Assembly: GCA_025360525.1 (NCBI GenBank) | Contig: JANYCA010000034.1 | Coordinates: 22,716-86,715, forward strand | DNA: 64,000 nucleotides | Source: Chitinophagaceae bacterium | GTDB taxonomy: Bacteria; Bacteroidota; Bacteroidia; Chitinophagales; Chitinophagaceae | Reading direction: 5' to 3' | Shown: piece by piece, positions 24,676 through 33,435 of the stretch | How positions within the stretch are numbered: position 1 is the first letter of the stretch | Layout: each line of letters starts with the position of its first letter | Notes under the pieces: generated by a model | The model's database searches: none | Seen by the model: only the letters and a program-made list of their open reading frames with translations | What the model was told of the DNA's origin: nothing | Program-made: the position numbers and the translations under genes

Positions 24676-26862
24676 TTGCCTAAAACTGTTCTGTTGAGAT
24701 ACTTTTTACTGTTTGCATTCTTCGTACCTTTTTTAGTTGTTGCTCAAAAAAAGAACAGCGCATTTCAATTGCCCATACGCAAAGCAACAGCACCCATTCG
24801 TATTGATGGAATAATGGGAGAACTTGAATGGAAAGAGACAGCCGCAGCCAACAATTTTTTTATGGTATTTCCAATGGATACCAGTAAGGCCAATGTAAAA
24901 ACAGAAGTGCACATGACGTACGATGAAAACAATATCTACATCATTGCTGTTTGCTATCTTTTAAAACCAGGACCATACAAAGTAGAATCATTGAAAAGAG
25001 ATTTTAATTTTGGAAAGAACGATAATTTTATCTTCTTTCTCGATCCGTTTGATGACCAAACCAATGGCTTTACATTCGGCGCCAATGCAGCAGGTGCACA
25101 ATGGGATGGTACTTTATACAGTGGCGGTACGGCAGACCTTAACTGGGATAATAAGTGGGTATCAGCTGTAAAAAATTATCCAGACAAATGGGTATTTGAA
25201 GCTGCCATTCCTTTTAAATCGATAAGGTACAAAAAAGGAATAAAGCAGTGGGGCGTAAACTTTAGCAGGCTAGATATTACTGTGGCGGAAAAATCAACCT
25301 GGGCGCCGGTTCCACGGCAATTTCCCACCGCCTCGCTGGCCTATACCGGCACATTGCTTTGGGATGCTACACCGCCGGAACCTCCCGCTAACATTTCTCT
25401 AATTCCGTATGCATTGGCACGTGTAACAAAGGATTATGAGACCAATAAAAAATCAGTTTATAAAAACCAATTGGGCGTAGATGCCAAAATTGCGGTAACA
25501 TCTTCCCTCAACTTAGATCTTACCGTAAACCCCGATTTTAGTCAGGTTGATGTAGATAGACAGGTAACCAATCTTGATAGGTTTGAATTGTTTTTTCCTG
25601 AGCGCCGGCAATTTTTTTTAGAAAATGCAGACCTGTTTGCCAATTTTGGTTATTCAACCATCCGCCCGTTTTTTTCACGCCGCATCGGTTTAAATGTACC
25701 CATTGATTATGGTGCCCGCTTAAGCGGCAGTATTAATAAAAACTGGCGCATGGGTGCCATGCACATGAAAACTGGCAGTGTAAAAGAGACTGGCTTGCCG
25801 GCACAGGCTTTTGATGTAGTGGCGTTACAAAGACGGGTGTTTGCAAGATCAAATATTCGCTTCATGTTTGTGAATAAGCAGTCACTTAATTACGACCCTT
25901 CAAAAGATACCAGTAAACCTGTATATGCCCAGTACAATCGTAATATTGGAATGGAATACAACCTTGCTTCCCGTAGTAATGTATTAACAGGAAAAGCGAT
26001 GATATTGAAGTCGCTAACGCCGGGTAAAAATTCAGGTGGTTTAACACATGCTGCCAACCTGCAATACAGTACCAGAAAATTGACCATTTCCGGACAATAT
26101 GAGTTTGTCGGCAAAAATTATACAGCAGAAGTGGGCTATGTGCCAAGGCGTAACTACATTAAAATAAATCCAACTATCAGCTATTTATTTTTCCCAAAAA
26201 AAGGGGCTGTTCTTAGCCATGGGCCTACCTTCGGTTCCACCTATTTTTTCAACAGCAAGTTTTATCAAACAGATAATGAAAGCTATCTTTATTACAGATG
26301 GAATTTGAGAAGTCAGGCAATATTTGGTGCCTGGGTAGCACATGATTATGTGGAATTGTTAAACCCGTTTGATCCTACTAACTCCGGCAAACCAACTTTG
26401 CCAACCGGAAGTAAACACCAGTGGAATGCCTGGGGTACCGAATTCGTTTCAAAGCCTCAGCGCCTGTTTACATACGGGTTTACCAGCAGGTATGGCGCTT
26501 ATTATGCCAATGGCAGCAGGCTAAATTTAACGGCAGATTTTGGCTACCGGTTTCAGCCTTTTGTAAATATTACGCTTAACACAAGTTATAACCATATCGA
26601 CTTACCGGCGCCCTGGAATGTAACCGATTTTTGGCTCATCGGCCCAAGGGTGGATGTAACCTTTACCAACAAGCTTTTCTTTACCACCTTTATTCAATAC
26701 AACAACCAGCAAAAAAATATCAATCTCAATACAAGGCTACAATGGCGTTACAAACCAGCAAGCGATTTCTTCCTGGTGTATACAGATAATTATTATACTG
26801 AACCGCTGTTTATCCGCAACCGTGCATTTGTGCTAAAGTTTACATATTGGTGGAATATGTAG
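24676..26862 (+). CDS. DUF5916 outer-membrane protein with CBM9-like N-terminal domain
   Basis: 728 residues from a TTG start that leads straight into a signal peptide (LLRYFLLFAFFVPFLVVAQ). Residues about 30-235 form a carbohydrate-binding family 9-like domain (IRIDGIMGELEWKETAAANNF, FFLDPFDDQTNGFTFGAN). The rest is the DUF5916 barrel, with the signature VNPDFSQVDVDRQVTNLDRF and FFPERRQFFLEN. It ends in alternating aromatic strands (FVLKFTYWWNM), typical of outer-membrane beta-barrels. A TACCTTG box lies about 15 nt before the start. Role unknown; binding or uptake of a polymer is plausible. Confidence 0.85.
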   Translation: MPKTVLLRYFLLFAFFVPFLVVAQKKNSAFQLPIRKATAPIRIDGIMGELEWKETAAANNFFMVFPMDTSKANVKTEVHMTYDENNIYIIAVCYLLKPGPYKVESLKRDFNFGKNDNFIFFLDPFDDQTNGFTFGANAAGAQWDGTLYSGGTADLNWDNKWVSAVKNYPDKWVFEAAIPFKSIRYKKGIKQWGVNFSRLDITVAEKSTWAPVPRQFPTASLAYTGTLLWDATPPEPPANISLIPYALARVTKDYETNKKSVYKNQLGVDAKIAVTSSLNLDLTVNPDFSQVDVDRQVTNLDRFELFFPERRQFFLENADLFANFGYSTIRPFFSRRIGLNVPIDYGARLSGSINKNWRMGAMHMKTGSVKETGLPAQAFDVVALQRRVFARSNIRFMFVNKQSLNYDPSKDTSKPVYAQYNRNIGMEYNLASRSNVLTGKAMILKSLTPGKNSGGLTHAANLQYSTRKLTISGQYEFVGKNYTAEVGYVPRRNYIKINPTISYLFFPKKGAVLSHGPTFGSTYFFNSKFYQTDNESYLYYRWNLRSQAIFGAWVAHDYVELLNPFDPTNSGKPTLPTGSKHQWNAWGTEFVSKPQRLFTYGFTSRYGAYYANGSRLNLTADFGYRFQPFVNITLNTSYNHIDLPAPWNVTDFWLIGPRVDVTFTNKLFFTTFIQYNNQQKNINLNTRLQWRYKPASDFFLVYTDNYYTEPLFIRNRAFVLKFTYWWNM

Positions 26863-26926
26863 CATTATGTGGAGGGATACTGAGCACTAGAAATCTCAAT
26901 GTTTAATTTTTAATAAAATTATCAGG

Positions 26927-26957
26927 TTGAATAGAATAATTTCACCATTCACCTTTG
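26927..26957 (+). promoter_or_regulatory. Bacteroidota-type promoter of the TauE/SafE gene
   Basis: GTTG, a 20-nt spacer, and CACCTTTG fit the phylum consensus TTTG-N19-21-TAnnTTTG with one mismatch in the -7 box. The box contains the upstream TTG start candidate, so translation probably starts at the ATG at 26970. Confidence 0.4.
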
Positions 26958-26969
26958 CGCATTTATCAC

Positions 26970-27722
26970 ATGGATCTTCTTTTTAACGGTAGTATCACCA
27001 ACTGGATTTTAATATTGATGGCTGCATTTATCATCGGCCTGGGAAAGGCCGGACTAAAAGGCATCGACATGATGAATGTAACCATTATGGCAATCGTGTT
27101 TGGCGGCAAAGCCAGCACCGGTGTCGTGTTGCCATTGCTTTGCGTAGCAGATATTTTGGCGGTTTATTATTACAACCGGCATGCACAATGGCCACAGTTC
27201 TGGAAATTGATTCCCTGGATGATGGTCGGTATTCTGATAGGTGTTTATGTTGGAAAAGATATTGATGAAGTCTTATTCAGAAAGATAATGGCAGTTATCA
27301 TCTTAATAACTGTCATCATAATTGTAGGCTTTGAATTCAGGAAAACGAAGACTGTTCCTACCAATAAATTATTTGTTGCTTCTACAGGGCTTGCTGCTGG
27401 CTTTACAACCATGCTCGGTAATTTGGCCGGTGCATTTGCCAATGTTTATTTCCTTGCAATGCGCATGCCTAAGAATGATTTTATCGGCACTGCGGCATGG
27501 GTTTTTTTAGTGATCAATCTATTCAAGTTGCCCTTCCAGGTATTTTACTGGAAAAATATTACCGTCGCCACCTTACAAACCGACTTTTTGTTGGCTCCTG
27601 CCTTATTGCTGGGCTTTTGGGCAGGCCTTAAAATTGTGGCAACACTAAAAGACGATCGTTACCGACGGGTGGTAATTGTTTTAACCGTATTGGGCGCTAT
27701 GGTTATTTTTTTTAAAAGATAA
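26970..27722 (+). CDS. TauE/SafE-family permease
   Basis: 250 residues from the ATG at 26970; an in-frame TTG 15 nt earlier falls inside the probable -7 promoter box. About seven or eight membrane helices are present with the two-fold repeat of the family, including AAFIIGLGKAGLKGID and AGFTTMLGNLAGAFANVYFLAMRMPKNDFIGT. TauE/SafE proteins export small sulfur-containing or organic anions (sulfite, sulfoacetate). No sulfur-metabolism gene is adjacent, so the substrate is open. It converges on the nuclease gene. Confidence 0.85.
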   Translation: MDLLFNGSITNWILILMAAFIIGLGKAGLKGIDMMNVTIMAIVFGGKASTGVVLPLLCVADILAVYYYNRHAQWPQFWKLIPWMMVGILIGVYVGKDIDEVLFRKIMAVIILITVIIIVGFEFRKTKTVPTNKLFVASTGLAAGFTTMLGNLAGAFANVYFLAMRMPKNDFIGTAAWVFLVINLFKLPFQVFYWKNITVATLQTDFLLAPALLLGFWAGLKIVATLKDDRYRRVVIVLTVLGAMVIFFKR

Positions 27723-27793
27723 AGATGATTGATCTCCAAAAAATGTATACCAGCCTTTAGCTTGGGAAATGCAATCTGGTTAATAACGAACGT

Positions 27794-29044
27794 TTACTCC
27801 TGTACTTTAATATCATTTTGATTTTGGATGTACATAGTAGCAACACCGCCCTGGTTAATAACTTTTCCCTTTACGCAAACTATTTTATTTTTAAGTACTT
27901 CAACCAGGTCGTAATTAAAATTAAGGAGGTTCTCTTTTTTTACAAATACAGTAAATACCTGGTTAGGAAACTGCTTGTCCAGGTTGATGAGAACATTGCC
28001 AGCTTTGCTAAGCCTTGCGCCCACTACGGTACCACATACAGATACAGCTTCTGCCTGCCCCATCATTTGCCCGGCAACAAGTGTATTAAAATGATTGCGG
28101 GGCATTTTTTCCTGGTTTAGCGGTTCAAGGTCCAGCGTATTTACCTGCGGCAACCAATCTGTGGTATTGGTTTGTTTTTCCAAAGATTCCTGCAAGGCAA
28201 TCGGTAGCTTATTAAAGAGGTCTAGCCCGGTTACTTTTTCAATTTCATTGATAGATACTGCAAAGGTTGAAAGTGGTTGGGTAATGTTTTGATTCGGCAT
28301 CAAAAACCCGATGGCTTTTTTATTATTGAGATCCAGCACTGCTTTCCAATACATAGCAGGAATACTCACTTTGTTTATTCCTCTTTCAATAACCGGCAGG
28401 CCGTTTGTCAATATGGGTCCTGTTACAACGTACAGTGATGTACCGGGGTTTCTGTACAGGTAACCACGAACGGCATCTTCCAGATTGCCCCATGCGCCCC
28501 TATTAAAATCTGCCAGTTGAGGGGACATATTGCTGTAATAATACGATTCTGATAATGCAGTTTTACTCCACCTGAAATCTGCAGAAGGCGCAAGGTGCCC
28601 ACGATCGTAGCCAAAGGCATCATATGCCCAGGTGCTGTCTGGTTTCATTTTTTTAAGAAAATAATCTGCTTCTACTGCACTGCCGGCAGATACTTTTTCA
28701 TCTGGCCTAAAGTCGTTGGTGCGGAATACGGTGCCCTTTGTTACATCTTCGGTAATAATATGAGCCACCCAGCGGGCTTGTTCAAATTTATCGGCGTAGG
28801 CAAGTGTAAGGGCACTGTGATGAATAATCTCGTCACCAGTTTGTGCTGCAGGAAGCCCAATCAAATCGAGGTCCTCCTGTATCTTCCCTAATTTGTAGGT
28901 CTCAATTTTTTCGAACAGCTTCAGCCGCTGCAGGTCCATGCTTGCAAGCTGGGTAGTTGCAACATTTATTTTTTCCGTTGTCGTTTGCGAAAAAAGAATG
29001 GAACGTGCTGTGATGGCCAGCACCAGTAGAAAATGGTTTCTCAT
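27794..29044 (-). CDS. Secreted DNA/RNA non-specific endonuclease with C-terminal OB-like domain
   Basis: 416 residues with an N-terminal signal (FLLVLAITARSILFSQ). The central beta-beta-alpha-Me nuclease domain carries the catalytic motif DRGHLAPSADF at about residue 146 (His as general base) and the magnesium-binding MSPQ...FNRGAWGNLE segment. Residues about 330-416 look like an added OB-fold-type domain (VSVCGTVVGARLSKAGNVLINLDKQFPNQ... start, ending VCVKGKVINQGG), which may bind nucleic acid. An N-terminal 70-residue helical region precedes the nuclease. It probably scavenges extracellular nucleic acids. Confidence 0.88.
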   Translation of the reverse strand: MRNHFLLVLAITARSILFSQTTTEKINVATTQLASMDLQRLKLFEKIETYKLGKIQEDLDLIGLPAAQTGDEIIHHSALTLAYADKFEQARWVAHIITEDVTKGTVFRTNDFRPDEKVSAGSAVEADYFLKKMKPDSTWAYDAFGYDRGHLAPSADFRWSKTALSESYYYSNMSPQLADFNRGAWGNLEDAVRGYLYRNPGTSLYVVTGPILTNGLPVIERGINKVSIPAMYWKAVLDLNNKKAIGFLMPNQNITQPLSTFAVSINEIEKVTGLDLFNKLPIALQESLEKQTNTTDWLPQVNTLDLEPLNQEKMPRNHFNTLVAGQMMGQAEAVSVCGTVVGARLSKAGNVLINLDKQFPNQVFTVFVKKENLLNFNYDLVEVLKNKIVCVKGKVINQGGVATMYIQNQNDIKVQE

Positions 29045-29382
29045 GGTAAAAAAGAGGTTTCAGTCTGCAATATAAGCAGCTTATAAATACAGTTGTTGGT
29101 ATACACAAACTTTTTCGTTCTCTGTTTAAATAGATTCACTTCGTTTAGAGTTGAATAGAAAGATGGCTGCTCATTTGCCATAATTGCGCTTTTTGTAATT
29201 TTATAATAGATTTAGGATTTGGGTTTAAGATTAATTGATATTATTTTACTGGTATTGATATTAATAGAGCTAGCTTTATTTCACTTTTTTAAATTTATAA
29301 CGCACTCTGTTACAATTTTGAAATTGGTCTTTGATTGGTAAAGCAACCTTTTGTTTATTTAGTACGATATCAAAATACCTTC
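29045..29382. other. Divergent promoter region, about 340 bp
   Basis: Lies between the nuclease gene and the ECF sigma gene. It is AT-rich with no ORF or strong hairpin; I cannot pick a convincing promoter pair for either gene. Confidence 0.4.
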
Positions 29383-29967
29383 ATGGTAACTACAAATTCA
29401 AAGCTTGAACATATTATCCATGGTTGCATAGCTGCAAAAAGGGAAAGTCAAAAAGAATTCTATCAGCTTTTTTATGGCTTTGCCATGAGTATTTGTTTGC
29501 GATATTGTAGTAATAACGACGAAGCGATGGAAGTAGTAAATGATTCGTTTTTAAAAATATTTAAACAATTGCCAGGGTTTAAACCAGCATACAGCAATTA
29601 TGAAGCCTCTCTCAAGGGTTGGATGAAGTCTATTGTCATCAATACCAGCATCGATCATTTCAGAAAAAATAATAAAAATCATTTCTTTACTGACATTGAG
29701 GATTCGCATACTGAAATGCAAGGAGCAGTAGAATCAACCATTGATAAAATGTCCTTTAAAGAAATAATGCAGGTAGTGCAACAATTATCACCGGTGTACA
29801 AGGCCGTTTTTAATCTCTTTGTGATCGATGGATTTACCCATGAGGAAATTGCAGCTCAATTACATATCACAACAGGTACATCAAAATCAAATCTGTCTAA
29901 AGCAAAAGCAAACATTCAGAAAATGTTAAAAGAGGCAACAATTTATTATGAGCCAAAAATCGTTTGA
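29383..29967 (+). CDS. ECF-type RNA polymerase sigma factor
   Basis: 194 residues from the ATG at 29383; an upstream TTG would add 16 poorly supported residues. Region 2 spans about 20-95 (FYQLFYGFAMSICLRYCSNNDEAMEVVNDSFLKIFK) and region 4 about 125-180 (LSPVYKAVFNLFVIDGFTHEEIAAQLHITTGTSKSNLSKAK). No region 3 or extra C-terminal domain, as expected for group IV. The stop overlaps the next ATG by 20 nt, so the downstream envelope protein is co-translated and is the natural candidate regulator or target. No FecR/SusC-type genes follow, so it is not a classical TonB-transducing sigma. Confidence 0.9.
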   Translation: MVTTNSKLEHIIHGCIAAKRESQKEFYQLFYGFAMSICLRYCSNNDEAMEVVNDSFLKIFKQLPGFKPAYSNYEASLKGWMKSIVINTSIDHFRKNNKNHFFTDIEDSHTEMQGAVESTIDKMSFKEIMQVVQQLSPVYKAVFNLFVIDGFTHEEIAAQLHITTGTSKSNLSKAKANIQKMLKEATIYYEPKIV

Positions 29968-31345
29968 GGATATTGAAAATAAAATAAGAGAGGCCGCTGC
30001 AAACAGCGAGCCTGCTTTTGATGAACAGGCCTGGCTTAAAATGGAGCTGCTGCTCAATAAAGAAGGCAGGAAAAAACGTCGTTTTTTTATTTGGTGGAGA
30101 TATGGCTTACCCATTTTATTAATGGGACTTGGCCTGGTGGGCTATTGGTATTTTAACAACGCTTCTGTAGTAAGGAATAAGCCCGAAATAGCAACCGCTG
30201 CAACGAGTACTGCCACCAAAAATGAGCATAATGTTACAAGATCAAACAAAGTTGAATTGAATGTTGAGAAAAAAAATAGTACGTCACATGACAAGGAAAA
30301 TATCGCTTCCGGCGATGCAATTGTTGAATCAAAAAATGTAAAGGGATTAAGCAAAAAAACTTCAGGTGAATTGAAAGAAGTAGTCATCCAACAACAGGAT
30401 GCAAAGGACGATCGGCTGCCCGATGCAAAGACTTTTAAAGCGAAAAAATTAAGCGTGAAACATAAGGGTGCATCTGCTATTAAAATAAGTGGTGGCGAGG
30501 TTTCAACGGAAACTGATGCAACCTTAAGTAGCAATGAAATTTTAAAGGATAATGATAATATGATAGAAAAAAAGGAGCCAATCACTTCACCCGTAAAGGA
30601 AAACAATGATTTAATTGTAGAAAAAAATGTTACAGATACCGTTAAAAGTTACATAGCTATTAAGGAAGCTCAACCAACGAAAGCAGATAAAGATTTAATC
30701 ATTTCAGATAGCAAGTCCGTTAAAAAATCATCATCTGCTAAAGGATTATCAAAGTGGTACCTTTTAGCAACAATCGGTGCAGAGGCATCCGGAGTAAAGT
30801 TTTTATCGTTTCCAAACAGCCCGGTTACGCCCAGGTACGGAGCAGGTGTTGGCTTTCAGATAAATAAAAGAATCAGTGTGCAAACGGGGTTTTATGCCGG
30901 CAGAAAAAAATACATCGGCGGTCCCGGCGATTACCATCCCAAGCCCGGTTCTTATTGGGGTATGGTGGATATTAAAAAGGTTGATGCATCCTGCCTAATA
31001 TATGATATCCCGGTTACCTTACGGTATAATTTTGTTCAAAAATCTGCTCTGATTTTTTATGGAACTGCTGGCGTCTCTTCTTTTATTATGAAGAAGGAGG
31101 ATTATAGGTATCACTACAATTATAATAATTACTATTACATATCGGACAAGTCCTACACCGGTAATAAAAATCTTTTTTCTATGCTGATCATCTCGGCAGG
31201 GCTGGAAAAAAAGCTGGGAGCCCAATTTTCATTTTTAGCAGAGCCATATCTTAGTTTCCCGTTGTCAGGAGTGGGAGAGGGCAGTGTTAAATTATATTCT
31301 GCCGGTTTACAAATCGGGTTAAAATATTCGCCTTCTTTTAAATAA
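29948..31345 (+). CDS. Membrane-anchored protein with C-terminal outer-membrane-type beta-barrel, partner of the ECF sigma
   Basis: 465 residues. Residues 1-47 are acidic then basic and cytosolic-looking (SFEDIENKIREAAANSEPAFDEQAWLKME), like short anti-sigma tails. A single membrane helix spans about 50-68 (YGLPILLMGLGLVGYWYF). Residues 75-255 are a long Lys/Ser/Thr-rich linker without structure. Residues about 258-465 have PorT/OmpA-like barrel strands (WYLLATIGAEASGVKFL, AGVGFQINKRISVQTGFY, LYSAGLQIGLKYSP). The overlap with the sigma gene makes an anti-sigma or envelope-sensing role likely. Whether one chain really spans both membranes is not known. A terminator follows. Confidence 0.8.
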   Translation: MSQKSFEDIENKIREAAANSEPAFDEQAWLKMELLLNKEGRKKRRFFIWWRYGLPILLMGLGLVGYWYFNNASVVRNKPEIATAATSTATKNEHNVTRSNKVELNVEKKNSTSHDKENIASGDAIVESKNVKGLSKKTSGELKEVVIQQQDAKDDRLPDAKTFKAKKLSVKHKGASAIKISGGEVSTETDATLSSNEILKDNDNMIEKKEPITSPVKENNDLIVEKNVTDTVKSYIAIKEAQPTKADKDLIISDSKSVKKSSSAKGLSKWYLLATIGAEASGVKFLSFPNSPVTPRYGAGVGFQINKRISVQTGFYAGRKKYIGGPGDYHPKPGSYWGMVDIKKVDASCLIYDIPVTLRYNFVQKSALIFYGTAGVSSFIMKKEDYRYHYNYNNYYYISDKSYTGNKNLFSMLIISAGLEKKLGAQFSFLAEPYLSFPLSGVGEGSVKLYSAGLQIGLKYSPSFK

Positions 31346-31363
31346 TATCAAAAAGTATTTTGT

Positions 31364-31391
31364 AAAAAAGAGTTGCATGTGCAGCTCTTTT
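31364..31391 (+). terminator. Terminator of the sigma/barrel operon
   Basis: AAAAGAGTTGCA pairs with TGCAGCTCTTTT (one G-U pair) around a TG loop, ending in a run of T. Confidence 0.85.
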
Positions 31392-31471
31392 TTATTGGCC
31401 ATATATTAATTAGAAAATATAACGAGGCAACCCTTATTGAATGCTTACCGATATTTTATAAAACTATTTTT

Positions 31472-32074
31472 ATGAAAAAGCAACTTGTAAATTTATTGTT
31501 GTTGATGGCAACAAGCGCTGTGGTATTTACGATATCTTCCTGCAGCAAAAGTAGCCCAGGTGTTGCACCGGTTACGCCAACGGATTTGTGTGCAGGTAAA
31601 ACAATTGTTATTACACCAGTAGCAACAGATGCCAATGCCTGTGGCGGAAATGGCCAGATTAAAGTTACTGCAACCGGTAGTACTGGCTTTACTTATAAAC
31701 TCAACAGTGGAGGAACGTACCAGGCAGATGATTCTTTTGGGAATGTTGCAGCCGGTTCATACACTGTATTTGCAAAAGATAAAGATGGTTGCGAAAAATC
31801 AGTTGCTGCTACAGTTGGTTCCACTGGTACAGCAGGCCCGCTGTTTACTGCTGTTAAGAACCTAATGGCAGCTAAGTGTCAGTCATGCCACAACAATACT
31901 GTTCAAAATGGCGGAATGAACTGGGAGATAGAATGTAATATTGTTACTAATAGCGACCGTATTAAAGTGAGAGCTGTTGATTTGGGTACTATGCCTCAGA
32001 GCGGCCCTTTATCACAAACAGAAAAAAATATTATCAGCGACTGGATTGCCGCTGGTGGAGGATTTGCTAACTAA
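31472..32074 (+). CDS. Lipoprotein with SprB-like repeat and c-type cytochrome domain
   Basis: 200 residues from the ATG at 31472; a longer frame upstream runs through the preceding terminator. The lipobox ends at Cys-24 (TISSC). Residues about 40-115 resemble one SprB repeat (ITPVATDANACGGNGQIKV, FGNVAAGSYTVFAKDKDGC). Residues about 124-200 are a monohaem cytochrome c: CQSCH at 136-140 binds haem, and Met-174 in LGTMPQSGPLS is the probable sixth ligand, followed by the IISDWIAAGG helix. It is probably an outer-membrane or periplasmic electron carrier tethered by lipid. Single-gene unit bounded by two terminators. Confidence 0.85.
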   Translation: MKKQLVNLLLLMATSAVVFTISSCSKSSPGVAPVTPTDLCAGKTIVITPVATDANACGGNGQIKVTATGSTGFTYKLNSGGTYQADDSFGNVAAGSYTVFAKDKDGCEKSVAATVGSTGTAGPLFTAVKNLMAAKCQSCHNNTVQNGGMNWEIECNIVTNSDRIKVRAVDLGTMPQSGPLSQTEKNIISDWIAAGGGFAN

Positions 32075-32084
32075 TTTTTTAAGA

Positions 32085-32120
32085 AATAGTGGCCAGCATT
32101 GTGCTGGCCACTAAGTTTTT
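32085..32120. terminator. Terminator between cytochrome lipoprotein and M28 peptidase genes
   Basis: TAGTGGCCAGCA and TGCTGGCCACTA form a perfect 12-bp stem with a TTG loop, followed by AAGTTTTTAT. It lies between converging genes. Confidence 0.88.
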
Positions 32121-32144
32121 ATTTCGTTTTATAAGCGCCCGTTT

Positions 32145-33428
32145 TTAATCTTTTTTTACTCTTGTTGGTGTATCCTTGCCACTGATTATAGATTGGCTGC
32201 TGATAGCAATTGCTTTTATTATTTCAGCCATGTTATTCATATCCAGGGTTTCTATTTCGTCATCCTGGGTATGATAAAATTTCTCATTGTCCATTTTTGA
32301 AGTAGAAATGGTATGGGCAGGTACACCCAATGCAGCAAGCGTTGCATTATCACTCCTGTAAAATAAATTTTGTTCCGGATATGGATCTGGTTCAAAATGA
32401 AATTTTGAACCGATAAGGTTACGTTGGAGAATTTTGCCCATGTCAGATTTTTCGTAACCGGTTATGTAGGCACTATTGGTTCCCCATTTACTTTCGGTGC
32501 CAATCATTTCAATATTAAACATGGCTACTACACTATCCGGCGGCAGTTGTCCGCTGAAATATTGAGATCCGAAGCCACCAATTTCCTCTGCAGTGAATGC
32601 AACAAAAATGATACTGCGCTCATTATTTTTCATCTTGCTGAAATACCTAGATAGCATCATTACAGCGGTTGTGCCGGCTGCATCATCATTGGCGCCGTTA
32701 TAGATAGAATCCTTTTCTGCATTGGGTTTCCCGATGCCAAGGTGATCGTAATGACCAGAGAAAATAACATACTCATTCTTTTTAGTGGCTGAATTACCAG
32801 GTAAAATTCCAACAACATTTTTTAATTTTTGTTCCGAAGTTTCATTGGTTGCCTCCAGTTTAAAACCGGCAGGATTAGTAACGGTAGTTACAATAAATAC
32901 AATTTGTACAGGAGATGCAAAACGGGCTGCTGATAAAAAGCCTGTAAGACGTTTGAACCTGGTTGTATGGCTTGTATCAATCAGTACCAGTGTGTTCTTT
33001 TTTGCGCTGATTAATGACTTAATGGTTTTTGAAAAGTCATCGTTTTTACCAATGCTCACAATATCAAAACCTTCGGTGGAAGTATAATTGAGGTTAGCAG
33101 CCGTGCTGTATGCATAGTACTTATCAGCAGCAATGGTATCATTGTTAAGTATCAAAACAGATTGCAGCAGCTTTGTTTTAACCATCGAAAACTCCTGGAA
33201 GTAGCTGCTGCCCAAAAATTGCAGTTTATTTTTTTTAAATTCTTTTGCAATTAAATCAGCTGCCTTATCAATTTCCGGACTAAAAGTTTTTCTGCCAGCC
33301 ATGTCATCGGCAGAAAGTTTTTTTTCAATTTTACTCACTTCAGCAGCATTGATTATCTTGTCAATTTTTTGCGAAAAGCACATCACACTTAAACAGCTGG
33401 CAAGGATACCCAATACAATTTTTTTCAT
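32145..33428 (-). CDS. Secreted M28-family aminopeptidase
   Basis: 427 residues with a signal peptide (IVLGILASCLSVMCFSQ). Zinc-site motifs: SGHYDHLG (about 226), NGANDDAAGT (about 246), FTAEEIGGFGSQYF (about 278) and, near the end, KFYHTQDDEIETL. The segment usually read as NLDMIG is NIEMIG here, so the bridging ligand would be Glu instead of Asp. It degrades peptides or similar amides in the periplasm. It starts 7 bp after the upstream aminotransferase gene, so the two form an operon. Confidence 0.9.
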   Translation of the reverse strand: MKKIVLGILASCLSVMCFSQKIDKIINAAEVSKIEKKLSADDMAGRKTFSPEIDKAADLIAKEFKKNKLQFLGSSYFQEFSMVKTKLLQSVLILNNDTIAADKYYAYSTAANLNYTSTEGFDIVSIGKNDDFSKTIKSLISAKKNTLVLIDTSHTTRFKRLTGFLSAARFASPVQIVFIVTTVTNPAGFKLEATNETSEQKLKNVVGILPGNSATKKNEYVIFSGHYDHLGIGKPNAEKDSIYNGANDDAAGTTAVMMLSRYFSKMKNNERSIIFVAFTAEEIGGFGSQYFSGQLPPDSVVAMFNIEMIGTESKWGTNSAYITGYEKSDMGKILQRNLIGSKFHFEPDPYPEQNLFYRSDNATLAALGVPAHTISTSKMDNEKFYHTQDDEIETLDMNNMAEIIKAIAISSQSIISGKDTPTRVKKD

Positions 33429-33435
33429 TGATTTT

